The translations under genes were made by a program, and so were the position numbers. From Climacium dendroides (taxonomy: Eukaryota > Streptophyta > Bryopsida > Hypnales > Climaciaceae), in contig OX467092.1 of NCBI GenBank assembly GCA_950106755.1, positions 26,488,582-26,552,581 on the forward strand: DNA of 64,000 nt. The letters run 5' to 3'. A model generated the notes under the pieces. The model searched no databases. It worked only from the letters and a program-made list of their open reading frames with translations, and was not told the DNA's origin. Below are positions 33,574 to 45,200 of this stretch, one piece after another; within the stretch, counting starts at the first letter, position 1, and every line of letters starts with the position of its first letter.

Positions 33574-34618
33574 AGTAGGACAGATAGGTAGGTTAGAATC
33601 TCAACTGAAAACCCAAGTTTTTGGTAGAAAGTATTTTGTAAATCACTTTTAGCAGGAAAAATAGAATTGACTTCCTAGATCCGGATTTATCGGAACAGGA
33701 ATTTTAACGGCTAGTTCCAGAATTATAGTAGTCAACGTCATTTTTGTAGATGAGGAGGAGGGCACGTGTTGATTTAGGAAAGGTAGATTTTGATTCCCAT
33801 GGACTAAGGAGTCCTATGGGTTGTTTAGTATTTAGTTAGCCGGTTATTGTTAATCTGGTGTACATTTTCATACTTTGTTTTCCTAGCATTGTGCAATCCA
33901 AATCAGCTTTCTGGTTCACAATTTGAGATGGCGGCGTGTGCTTTGGTGGTGGATAACCATTGATGTATGTTCTGTAGAGATTGCAGGAATAGGTAAGGAG
34001 GGAGTGTGCCCGAATATTAAGATTGTCCGGATTCTTGAAGAGAGAGTGCGAGCGAGGGTGTTTTCCGGACCTAAGTGTGATTAGTTCGTATTTCTAGCCA
34101 ATTGTACCTTGCGTGACCTGCTGAGTCCGATAGCTATCCGGTTCAGTTGTGAAGGAGAGTTCGGCCGGAATTAGGCTTTGTTGTGTTGTGTTTTTCTTCT
34201 TCTTTTTACAATGGATCTCTTGTCACTCTAAAACTTAGAGGGTAGGTTTTAAGCTTCCTGCCTCAAGCCCAATACGCGGATCCCTCTTAATTCAGAGGTT
34301 AAACTCGATTCCAGTTACCAAGAACAGGAAAGTCGGACTAACTACCCTCTTTTTAGTTCTAGTTTGATTGTAAATAGATTGTAGATAATGTGTGAATAGG
34401 AGAAGTTAAAGGGTGAGTATGGTAATAGAATAGAATAGTTAGAATTAGGACTTAATCGGATTAGAGTAGGTGTTCTTGGGACTGTTGTGGCAAGGCAAAT
34501 CCCTCTCTTCCGAACAAACAAGGACTCCTCCAACTAAATCTCTGTGGGAACGATAAACGGGTCACTTTAGGATCATTTCCGATCCTAGAGAAGCAACCTG
34601 ACTTTCCTGTGCTACGAC
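33574..34618 (+). other. 3' part of CCGG-rich element, non-coding
   Basis: No open frame. Contains TTTTCCGGACCT (34061), GATAGCTATCCGGTTC (34129) and the LTR-like end described above. It resembles the segment at 26288-26560 read on the opposite strand in layout, although the two are not close copies. Confidence 0.45.
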
Positions 34619-35073
34619 AAAGACCCATCAAACTTGATAATGATCCTTAAATTTGATGTACTAAATTGAGACATGGTGATGTATAATACTAGGACTCGTG
34701 ATTATTTGATGAAGATTTTGTAAAATATGACTCCTTTATAAATAGTTTTGGATTTAATTCTTTACAAGCAACTAATACATCAATATAGGCCCCACAAGCA
34801 TTGTCAATTTCATATTGACTATGAGTAAATTCAAAAGAGTCTATAATTTGTATAATTTTTGATGAAGATGAGTCAAATTCAATGGACAATTAGAAAAAGC
34901 CATTAGTTAATTAAAGTTGTCATTAATTAATCAAAGATTGGCCTCTATTTCATCTTTTTCAAATTCAAAGAATTAATTGATCTAGTACATCCACACTTGT
35001 ACATTCTCTTGACAAAGCAGGTGGAAAATACATTCTGAAGTGCTTAAGAAAATAATAGATTTACATGAAAAGA
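34619..35073 (-). other. Copia leader between primer site and gag
   Basis: Lies between the CCGG-rich insertion and the copia primer-binding site. A 66-codon minus frame (34889-34689) has no known motif. In the reconstructed copia this is the untranslated leader and possibly the first gag codons. Confidence 0.45.
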
Positions 35074-35086
35074 GAGCTTGATACCA
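35074..35086 (-). promoter_or_regulatory. Copia primer-binding site (tRNA-Met type)
   Basis: On the minus strand, TGGTATCAAGCTC follows directly after the LTR end CTATCA. The first eight bases match TGGTATCAGAGC, complementary to the 3' end of the plant initiator methionine tRNA, the usual primer for copia reverse transcription. Confidence 0.8.
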
Positions 35087-35257
35087 TGATAGAAAGTATG
35101 ATGCAACAACTGAATATTAATATTATATCATTATATATATTAAGAAGGATTACATTATTCTTCTTTTATAAGGAAGAGGAGAGACGTGAGGTCACATCAA
35201 ACGGTGGCATCTTATTATTATGCCAAAGGACGTATTGTAACTAACTAGTAATGTAAT

Positions 35258-36519
35258 CATTAGGAAAAATCTAAATCGTACAAAAGGCCATTAAGGTTTT
35301 GTTTTTCGGCATGCCACAATGCAAATACAAAAAAAAAATTAACGTTTTTTTGAAAAAAAAAATTATTTTTTTATAAAAAAACTAGCAGTTGGCACTTGCT
35401 ATGCTACGCATTCATCATTAAAATTTTATAAGAATTTTTATGTATTAGATAGAATGCAGAACAAAATTTCAATAAACCTTCAAATAAAAATGACTAAAAT
35501 TTTTGTATAATTTTTTTTATAAATAAACATATATTGAAATGTACAATAGAAATTTATTGAATGCATTAGAAATTTGACTCCATTATTACAAAAAATGGCA
35601 ACCCAAATTGAAGAATTGAAAAGAAAAACTTATAAATCTCAAAAACTTTATGAACAACTTAATTGTTGTGGAATCCAAAATCGCTTCAATTGAATAAATT
35701 TCTCAAAATCATTTGGTAGTAGCAATAGAAAATTGAAATCATGAAAGCTCAAAGCTCACAAAAGCACAAAATCATAGAAGTGCAAAGCCAAAAGAAGCAA
35801 TGGATTTGCTACCTCTATAATATCATCCTATGGATCCTCCCACAAAATCAAATCATCCCACAATCATAGATCAATTTACAATCTATGAGAAAAAAAAAAT
35901 TCAAGTTTTTTTTTGTGTGAAATGTAAAAGAAGTATAAAGTCAAGAAAAGCAATGGAATTGCTACCTTTATAACATCACCATATTGATCCTCTTTAATAT
36001 CACCTCAATTGCAATGACTATATTATTTCTATAATATCACTCTTTGTAAAAAGTGATATTACAAAGGTGATTGTGAACTGCTATTCTATTTCAATAATAT
36101 CACATTGTGTGAAAATATGATTTCTACGTATGCATGATTGGAAATATTTTTATAAAGTAATTAAAATAATTATTTTAAAGACTTATTGAAATCATTATTA
36201 TGCATTCTATTCAAATATATCAAATTTTTCCTAATATATGGTACAATGAATGCGTAGCATAGCAAGCACGAGACCCTAGTATTAATGGTAGCATTTGTGA
36301 TATTATAGAGGGAGTTATGATTTCAGTAGTATGATTATTATTATTTTTATTAACAAATTTAAAAAAATAAAAAATAAAACTTGATGTGGCACTGATGTGA
36401 CACCAATATTGCCACATCAACTGCTATCATTAAAAAATAATGAACAATAAAAAACAATTTCATTTCCTTTGCACCAAGGGATTCAAAACTCACGGCCTCT
36501 TAGAGGCTTGAAATTTTTT
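35258..36519. mobile_element. Insertion inside the 5' LTR, carrying repeat copy C
   Basis: Bounded by the duplicated GTAAT (possibly TGTAAT). It starts CATTAGGAAAAATC and ends CTTAGAGGCTTGAAATTTT. The right end on the minus strand reads CCTCTAAGAGGCCGTGAG, then TTTTGAATCCC, which vaguely recalls a tRNA-derived B-box. Most of its length is the third copy of the 0.86-kb repeat. Confidence 0.6.
35381..36338 (+). repeat. 0.86-kb dispersed repeat, copy C
   Basis: Starts ACTAGCAGTTGGCACTTGCT and has the right inverse repeat TGCGTAGCATAGCAAGCACG (about 36250) and tail GTAGTATGATTA. Compared with copies A and B it lacks about 60 bases at the start of the small frame. It also carries about 100 extra bases near 35840-35940. 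The word TAATATCAC and its inverse are again frequent. Confidence 0.78.
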
Positions 36520-36564
36520 GTAATGAGATTTAACATAAGTAAATTAATTATATCTAACAATATC

Positions 36565-37750
36565 TACTCAGAACTTAATCATTAACTCATAACTAATTCA
36601 AGCATACACTCAATTAGAATTAGGACAATTTAAACATTATAAACTCACACAGACACCACCCAAATCAATTGAAATTTTATTTAAAATTAACCGAGTTGAT
36701 GATCTAATCATTGTCTTACAAATTTAACAATTTTCTTCATCAGCTCATCTTCCTCGTCACTCTTTCTTCAGATAACATCTCATGTTTCCATTAACTTTCA
36801 ACCCTCATACAATGCTTCCTCCGATTATTTTTTCTGTGTCGACTTTATTTCCACATCACGCACTTAATTTTCATTAGGACACATACATCTCATTCTCCAC
36901 AACTGTACTAACACACTTGTAATTAGCTCCTACACACATCATCCCAACTTAGACATAATCATCTCTATCTTCGAAACACACAGACAACACTTAACTCAAC
37001 TAATTAGTATACACATAATTTTCATCAAACAACTCTCAAACCACACTCCTAATTAAGACTTTACTCTCAATTACGCACATACGCAAACGACAAGAAAATG
37101 AAATTATACAACATCGTATGTTGGAACTTGCATTGGACTTCTTCAACAATGGGTAAAGAGAAAATGACAAAAAAACCAAGCTTAATAGGAAACACTGTCT
37201 AAGCAATTACCAACTTGAGAGAGACAACCTAATCACACATTGACTACCAAATTGGAACTGCAAGGACCACCACCAACCAACTTGGAACCGCAATTCTAGC
37301 TAATATCCATTTGACCATTAAATTCCAACTAGGCAAGGACATCCGTCACACTCCAAATTATAAAATTGCTAGATCATCACTACTAAGCCACTAAATCAAA
37401 TCACTAAAAAAGAACTTCCAATTTGATTAATGAATGACCAAAATTACCAAATTAATTACCAAATTAATTACCAAATTCGGACACAAACTTAGAAATAACC
37501 TATCAAAAATCCAATAGATGCGCACAAATTTGTTACAAAAATTCAAAAATTCATGTCCTAATTGGTTATCTACAATGGGCAAGCCACCTTAGCAAACCCA
37601 CTAAGCAAGCAAAAAGGTGCCAAGGAAGTTCAAATCTTGCATCCCTTGCTTGAAGTAGAAGGCCTTCAAGCAATCCCCCATACATCCATTTGCATGTGCA
37701 TATGTGAGTTATGTTTTATTTATTTAGTTTTTGCTAATTTTTTCCATTTG
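36565..37750. other. AT-rich DNA outside the copia, nothing recognised
   Basis: No frame above 60 codons of note, no repeat pair seen. Short runs of CCAAATTAATTA near 37440-37475. Confidence 0.4.
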
Positions 37751-37755
37751 CTTTG

Positions 37756-38095
37756 TGAAATCAATAGACTTCAGAGGCCATTTAAACATAGTAAAACAAA
37801 TTTTTTCAAGAAAAATTCAAATAACAAAGTTCAAAAATCTATCCAACATTCATCTTCAAAGTTTTGTTTGCAATTTTGATTCTCCAATCAAAAGTTATGG
37901 ATAAAATTCAGAGAGGATGTTTAAAAATGTTAAAGAAAATATTCATTCCAAACCCTCTTTGTACTTTTTCCATAATTTTATTAGAGAATGAAAATCTTAA
38001 ACAAATTTTGGAGATCAAAATTAGATTGATCAAAGTTTTTGAAAAAAAATTTACTAAACCTAAATGGCCTCTATAATCTATTGATTTTAAAAAAC
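37756..38095. repeat. Fold-back element, family F1 (copy 2)
   Basis: The left arm (AAATCAATAGACTTCAGAGG, CCATTTAAACATAGTAAA, CTCCAATCAAAAGTTATGG; 37756-37900) pairs with the right arm (CATAATTTTATTAGAGAATG, TTTACTAAACCTAAATGGCC, TCTATTGATTT; 37970-38090). The spacer sequence GAGAGGATGTTTAAAAATG matches the spacer of copy 1 (AGAGGATGTTTGAAAATG), which ties the two together. Confidence 0.7.
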
Positions 38096-38254
38096 ATCAA
38101 ATTTGAATAATTAAGTGAAAAAAATAAAATTCCATTGTATAGTTGGATCCAATTCATTTACAAATCGTGTATTTGAGCCATTCAGAAAATTTTGTACTAT
38201 GTGGATTTAAATAGTTTTATTTTGGTGAACATAATTATCATTGCATCCTTGCAC

Positions 38255-38880
38255 AATTCAAATCAAGCATACCAAATTTCACTTCCAAAAAACTAAAACT
38301 CCACTTTTGGTGAATTTTTTAATTTAGTTTTCATGATAATTCATTGACAAGCATTGGTGATGATTTTTTCAATTTGATTGCATAAATATGTAGAAATCAT
38401 TCATACACACATCTTTCCTTTAATGAGTATCTACAAAAAAGTTTCCCAATTCCTTGTATAGAGATTTCAATGTTAGTGTGACAATGTCCTAATTTGAAAG
38501 AATAGGTATCTCTTTATTGTAATTTGATTTTTTTTGTTTGCCCTTCACATGGTAACTAATTTTATAACATTTAACCATGATGGTACAATTACTTTGCCAA
38601 AATCTAATTTAAATATATAGATATTCATTTTTTCAAACTTTGGTCATATGACACTATTTATTGAAGTCTTCATTGCTCATTGGTTTGTAACTTAAGGGAA
38701 TGTTTTTTAATATGAAAGATGTGCATTTGGATGTTCCCTACATATCTACCCAACTGAATTTTAAAAAATTATCATTAATTCATCATCAAAAAATATTGTG
38801 TAAAATCATGAAAATCAACTTTAAAAATTCACCAAAAATGAATGTTAGCTTTTCTGAAATTGAAGTTTTATATGCTTTAT
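38255..38880. repeat. Probable fold-back element
   Basis: Left part (CCAAATTTCACTTCC, CTTTTGGTGAATTTTTTAA, TTTTCATGATAATTCATTGA; 38270-38360) is inverted at 38750-38870 (TCATGAAAATCAACTTTAAA, AATTCACCAAAAATGAATG). The interior near 38400-38500 resembles the interior of the fold-back at 8141-8785. Arms are more diverged than in the other hairpins. Confidence 0.5.
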
Positions 38881-41490
38881 TGAGAGTAGGTAAGAATTGA
38901 ATATTGATTATACAAGACAAAAAATGACAATTTTAATTATATATTATATACAAATCTTTAAAAGGCTCAAACAAGCAGTTCATACATGAACTGGACCTAA
39001 TTGTACATAGAATAGTTCCAACCTCAATGATCTAATCCTTAAATGTCCAAGCCTTTTGAAGTGTGCTTTTCCTATGAAAAAAACATGAACTTATAATTAT
39101 CTCCAATACAACAAATTGATTTTTTTCAAAATCTAACCATATATATGTTTGAAGGGCTTGCTTATTAGTATATATTCTGATTTTGAGTGTGATATTGAAT
39201 TTTGAGTTGTGAGGTTATAATAAGAAAAACATAATGATGTTATTTTTAGTATATTGACCCTCCCTACAATGTTTGAGAAATTTGCATTTAAGAATTTTTG
39301 GAGATTGAAGGTGACATGAGCAACTACAAATTGTATTAGCACACTAAAATGCACTTTCAAGAACCTTAAGTTCAACTAAAGAGTTACCAAAGTCATTACA
39401 TAATCCACTTTGCAAGTGTTGAAATGCAATTTTTTTATAAGTAGAAATTGTATATAATTCCAAATCAACACTTGCATGTTTAAATTTTCAACCATAAAAA
39501 TCATGAAAACAATTTATTCTTTCCATTAGGACCATTTTCAAAGCAAATGAATTTGAATAATTTTTTAGATCTCAAGTCAAGTGAAATTAGCAAACTTTGC
39601 TCAAATCTTAGAAATCAAGTAAAGTTGACAAGTTGCACTCTTCACTAACTATACATATAAGGTAGATGTGCCAATCAATGCGCAGAGAAACTTTGAAGAC
39701 TTCTTAACAAATTCGAAACTAGTTTTCCTTGAAATGAAATGTGCTAAATTCTTGTCCAGTACGGAGTCTAGAGTCCATGAAATCAAACCATAAGATTATA
39801 TAAATTTAACGCAATTGCAAATCTTCTGAAGACAGGTTTAAAATTTGTATGTTCCTGCTACGTTCCTTATATGTTCCCAAGATTTTCCCAATGTTCTTGA
39901 TGTTCCCAATGTTCCCATGAAGGTTCCCATTGTCACAAACTTCATTCCCAAATTTTGATGGTTGTACAGTTTGTGTGCGGTAGTTGTACGATTATACGCA
40001 ATGTGCGGTTAATGGCATGCTTACCTTATGTGTTTGAGGACCTCTCAAAAATCATATATTGTAAAAAATGAAATTTAAAGCTTTCAATAATTAATCTTCA
40101 AAATCACCTTTAAATTTTTTTTAAAAGATAAAAGGAATTTAACTGCCTACACCAAAATGAGCTTGAAATTTCATATACTTAGACCATGTATAGTTAGTTG
40201 GGCATTTAGAGGTTAAACATTCTTAAATTACAAAAATTTATTTCAAATTCTTGTAAGTCAAAATATGGCTCAAGCATATTTATCTAAGGCGCTTTTTTAC
40301 ACAAAAGGTGAAAAGTGGGAAAAACCTTCAAGGTCCATGATTGTTTTTGAAAAACCAACTCTTTTAAAGTTAGTTATAAAATGATAGGTGATCACAAAAG
40401 CTTTCAATTTATAATTTTAGTATATTTTCTAAGTCAAGGCATTTCACAATGTAAATTCTTTTTAAATAATTGGATATCAGCCTTTCATCCCAAGGTCCAT
40501 GAAATACTTTTATCTTTTATTTTTTATGCTACAAAGATAAAAGTATCAACATCTACATCATTCTAGCCCCTTGGACTAAATTTTTTGAATAAAAGTTATT
40601 TTCTTTAGTCTTCAAGGTTGATTACATAAAGTTCTCATTGTCATAGATTGAAAATTTGTTCTATGGCCTTTGGTCTTTAGCGTAAAGGGACCCTAAAAGA
40701 AGACTTAGTATTCTCTTCTATCTTAGGGGCACAAATGAAAGAAAAATTTGTTGCACAAAGAGTACAATTCTTTAGAATTACAATATACTCAAAGTGGAAT
40801 CCAAGGCAAGGAAACAACTAAATTGCAATTTGCTAATAATTCCTAGGACTTGACCCACTAAGTCGTAGATAAGTTAAAATCGGGGCTCTTTTGGGGTCAA
40901 ATCACATTTGGTCTTCAATGACACAAGGTGCAAGAACTTAAATTATTTCACCCCGGCAAATAAATATAAAATCTACCTCTTGTTTAGAGAGATTGAATTG
41001 GAATTTCACCACCCTTAACTACTTTTGAGCCTTTGATTCCAAATATGAATTCAATTCCAACGTGGTTGGATTATTTTTTTGGTCAATTGTCTTAAAGTAA
41101 CTCTATAAAATTATCCCTTAGCGCTTGAATCCTTTCTTGAATTTTTTTCATATTTTTACTTTTATCTTTACCAATGAATATATACACAATATTATTTACC
41201 TCAACTTGTTCATCAAGTAGAAAGTGTTCTTTTTTGAATGCCAAGCATTGGTTTGAATGAGTGAGAAGCTATGAGTTCCAAAAAGCCCTGCGAACCTCTC
41301 CAGAATTGCAGGGACGTTAGAGCGTACGAAGCGTTTCATTGGCTGATGCACTTGCTCAATTGGAGGACAAATGGTATCTCAGAAGTCATATCATCTATTT
41401 TGTGTCTGTTCATTCAGAGAGGCAGTTCTATAACTTCTATTATTATCTGCAGACTTCCATTGGACCACAATTGATAACTGTAACCCAAAC
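38881..41490. other. AT-rich DNA with a short TTCCCA repeat, no gene recognised
   Basis: A cluster of ATGTTCCC/GTTCCCAATG words lies at 39848-39945. A slightly GC-richer stretch at 41260-41470 gives a 67-codon frame without motifs. Nothing else could be assigned. Confidence 0.4.
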
Positions 41491-41519
41491 TAAAAATTCA
41501 GAAAATCAGTGAACAGTTG

Positions 41520-42260
41520 AACATGGCAAAAGCTTTTTAAAACATGTATATGCAAATGAAATTCAAGCATTGATGTGAAATTTGACAATTTTTGGAATGG
41601 GGATGAATATAACAATGGATTTCTGAAGTCCACCTAAATAGTGTATGAAACCATTTTCTAAGTTTGGGTGTGCAAGTTCTACACTTTTAATCTTTGGTAT
41701 CCAAATTAGATTAGATTAACTTCTAAAGAGTTGAAACATTTTTTTCCTGGAAAAGCACTCAAAATGACCATTTCTGTTGTGTTAACCTCCAACAACAAAA
41801 GGATGAATTTTGGGCAATTCTAATGATAGGAATTTATACAAAACTTGGTAAAGAGTTTGTGAAATTTGATTGCACATATTCAAAGAAATTAGTGTTCAAA
41901 ATTAAAAAGAAATGGTTTTTTTTTACCTTGTGCAAGAATTTCATTTGACATCGACCACCATTTGTGTAATTTTATTCCACTATGGACGTTGAATTAAAAG
42001 ATTTACCATGATCCAAATCATGTTAGGCATACGTCTACCATTTTTTACATGAAAGTAAAACATGGGACACATCCAAAAAAATGTCACAATATAAAGATGT
42101 ACACAAATTTGACAATATATTAGACTTTTTAGCAATCATACTTTCCACTTCAAATTGTTGTAAAAATTTAATCCAAAAGGTGAATCCATAGATTAATTCA
42201 TTCTTAACAAGCCTCCTTTGCCTCCAATTCCTACAAGAATTTAGAAGGCCTAGTCAAAAG
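41520..42260 (+). repeat. Dispersed repeat, member 1
   Basis: Shares an order of short blocks with 53490-54020: AAAGCACTCAAAATGACC against AAAACACTCAAAACTGCC; AATCATGTTAGGCAT against AATGATGTTAGTCAT; ACATGGGACACATCC against ACATGGAGCACATC; and CAAAAGGTGAATCCATAGAT against CAAATGGTGAATTGAAAGAT. About 70% similar by eye. A degenerate mobile element of unknown type. Confidence 0.5.
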
Positions 42261-45200
42261 AAAAAAGAGGTTAAGACATTGGGCATCTCTCATAAAAACC
42301 CATTTTGTCCATGCTCTATTCCCAATATCATTTCCATCATTTAAACATTGATCCTAGCTAGGTTCATTTCACAAAATCATACTATTCCAATGGTTGATTG
42401 GGCCTTTGAAGGCATGTTTCCTTCAATCAATTGAGGCCATATCCCATGCCTTCTTCCATCCATTGTCTAGGTCTAGAGCAGGCCATTTTTCCCCTCTATT
42501 GTCCAAAAAAGAAGTTGAGGTATAATATCTTGCCCAACTTGTCCCCATTCTAAGTCCCCCTTCCCCTCCAAATGCTATAATTTTTAATTGTACATTAAAT
42601 TTCTTTAAAAATAAATTTATTATTATATTAAACTATTAGAATTCTACATGATTTTTTAAAAATGTTGAAAAAATCACTACAAAAATTGAGAACCTACTTG
42701 AAACATATTTTCTCCTCTAGGAGGACAATGGGATTTTAGGAGTTAAGTATGCAAGGTTGGAAAAGAGTATTTGTCCCTTAGGCTTAGAATATCCTTCTAT
42801 CTCATTGTAATATCCAAGTGTACTTGTCATTGGATATTGGCTCATGGCCATTTTTCTTATTATGAAAGCTTGATTTTAAAACACTAGAAGAATCTTAGAG
42901 ATTGTTTATTGAAAAAAAACTTACAACATTATAATCTAAGATATTTGTGTTGTGTTCTCTTTCAAATTTGTCCCAACTTTATTCCCATAATTATCTTTAA
43001 AATTGGGGCTTGCTAATGTTGTATAAGTTTTAAGAAAACAAAAACAAAAATGTTCTTTGTAGTCTAAGTTTTCAATGGTAAGAAAAAGAAAAAAACTAAA
43101 AATCAAGTATTAATAACTTTTAGTCAAACATTGTCATTTTAGATTGATTTCTATTGCAAAGTTACTTAACATAACTAATATGAATAAATATACATAGTTA
43201 TTGCTTTACAAAATGCAGCATATATAAATGATAATTTGATCACTTCACATTCCCTCTTTTTGAATATTGCATTTAGTCTAAAATAGTCAATACACCCTCT
43301 AATAAGGATAATCTAAAGTAATTAACTCTTAAAAATGATATTTTTGAATTTGATTCCAACTAGTACAATGAAGGTCAACAACTATAGTTTCTACTTCAGA
43401 TTGAAGTATTGAAAATTTTAGAGCCATTTAAACTTTAGATTTATAACCACAACTATTTAAATTTCTAATTATAGAATGAAACAGAATATTGGTTTAGACT
43501 ACAATATTTTATACTATAATTTCTAAAAAAAACTATTGTAAATTTTTTAGAATTATTTAGCTTATTTTGTATTCAATATGATTTTTTCACTTCTAATTCA
43601 AAAATACATAATAAATTCAAATTTTGACTCCATTTAAAAAAAATTGTAGCATTATAAGTAGAATGTATCTGTATAAGAAATGATTTGAAATTTTTTATGG
43701 ATGCTTGAAATGAGTTACAAGATTTAATTTCAAAATTTTATAAAAAAATAAAATTTCCATCATTAGTATTTGATAATTTATATGATTCATCAAAATTATA
43801 GTTTCACTTCATTTGTGAAAGAGGTATGAGATTTGAAAGTTACCCCTTAAATTCTTTTATATTTAGAATTTAAAATTGCTTAAAAAATGCTTGTTTCCAA
43901 AGCAAGACAAAAATCTTTGTCTATATTTATTTATTAACAAATTCAACTATAGGATCTTTTTGTTAATTTGTTAAAGTACAACCTCCTAAAATTTTGAAAT
44001 AAGAATCCCTACCAATTACAAGACTAGGATGCTAGGATTTCCAAAAAATATTATTTTCAACTTTTCCTCAATGATCAGATTTCATCTTTCAAAATTTTCA
44101 TCCAAAAGCGTATAGATCCTACAACTTGCAACTCTCTATAGTATGTTGAAGAAATAAATTGAAAATACATATAATAAATTTTTACATAGAATATTTTATA
44201 TTCATGCTTAAAAAAATAGTAAGTACAATGAAGTAGAAAATAATTTAAACACTAAATTGTTAAGAATTTAGGTATGAAATTGAAAAATGTTAATCTAATG
44301 GTTTCAATGTTGTAATAATCAATATACATCCTTTGAATTTTTTATTTCCAAAAATATTGAAAATTGAGTTAAATACATGACTTCAAAGTTGATTTTAGAG
44401 CAAAGATTTCATAACTACCTAGAATCTATAACTCCTCATAACTTTGAACTTAGTACTCAAAATAGCATTAAAAGCTTTTCACATATATATAAATCTAGAA
44501 ATAAATTTAAAAATTATTTTAATTTAAAAAATTATATTTTTATATACCCCGGATGCTAGAAAAAACACTACAAAGAAAAAAAATGGAAACTCCATTTTCA
44601 GTTAAATGCTCAAATTTTTTATGTTTTTAGAAAATGTAGTTTTTTTGGGGGGGGGTAATGATGTCAACATCAACACTAGTAAACTTTCCAACACTAGGCA
44701 AGTACTAATTTCTTTGCACAATTTTTTGTTTAGTCCTTGTTGAATCGTAAAAATCTCAATTTTAAATATAAAAATTAGAAAAACACTTTAATCTAGTTGG
44801 CATTAGAAAAAGGTTTTGAAAAAAAAAATTCATGCCCAAAAATATTGTTGGAAAATCACCTTAAAAGAGTTATTCTACAATTTACAAGTTGTATAATAAA
44901 GTCTCTAAAAAATAATCACATATAGTTGCAAAATGGTACCATAGAGAGTGAAAGAATTTTGAATTCAACTATGTGGTTGTAGGTCCAACATTCCAAAATT
45001 AACCTTGGAAAGATGCAAACCTATCACCAAGGTAGTCAACCAAAAATGATGAGGTTCACAAATGAATAGTACATTGGCTTCATTTCTACAATTTCTTGAA
45101 AGTCATGAAAAAGAAAGATCACCATCGTAAATCACTTTTAGTCTTTAATGTCCTTTATGAGTTAATGTCTCTACACCAATTCTAGCAAGTGTATAGACTT

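Larger units (their letters stand above)
31000..34618 (+). mobile_element. CCGG-rich retroelement-like insertion
   Basis: Splits the copia gag from its leader. Its composition differs from the surroundings: ACCGGAA/TCCGGA words are frequent throughout. A TATA-like box (CTATAAAAATAG, about 31170) precedes the long frame by about 500 bases. The right part (34.2-34.6 kb) has CTGTGGGAACGATAAACGGG and ends CTGTGCTACGACA, as LTRs do. I found no second LTR and no pol genes, so this may be a non-autonomous (LARD-like) element. The left border is uncertain (30985-31190). Confidence 0.55.
17518..36559 (-). mobile_element. Ty1/copia retrotransposon, opened by several nested insertions
   Basis: Both ends carry the same LTR in the same (minus) orientation: 17518-17682 at the 3' end and 35087-36559 (interrupted) at the 5' end. 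The flanks are identical 5-mers, ATATC at 17513-17517 and ATATC at 36560-36564, as expected for a target-site duplication. Reading the minus strand from 36.5 kb downward gives the copia order: LTR, tRNA-Met-like primer site, leader, gag with zinc knuckle, protease stub, integrase, reverse transcriptase, (large gap), RNase H end, polypurine tract, LTR. The gaps at about 17.95-28.43 kb and 31-34.6 kb are filled by other transposons. The reconstruction is my inference; each part is listed separately. Confidence 0.75.
35087..36559 (-). repeat. Copia 5' LTR, split by an insertion
   Basis: Outer parts at 35087-35257 and 36520-36559 together match the 165-base LTR at 17518, apart from 40 extra bases (35178-35215) missing in the other copy. 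The plus strand starts TGATAGAAAGTATGATGCAA and ends TTATATCTAACA, giving proper TG...CA ends. The insertion occupies 35258-36519 and is flanked by GTAAT on both sides (35253-35257 and 36520-36524). Confidence 0.85.

Noticed and set aside
36480..36520. tRNA-derived SINE at the right end of the LTR insertion
   Set aside because: Only a weak B-box-like TTTTGAATCCC and a small hairpin on the minus strand; no A-box or tail, so not called as a feature.
41271..41474. 67-codon frame in a slightly GC-richer patch
   Set aside because: No domain, no splice-site context and no second copy to support it.
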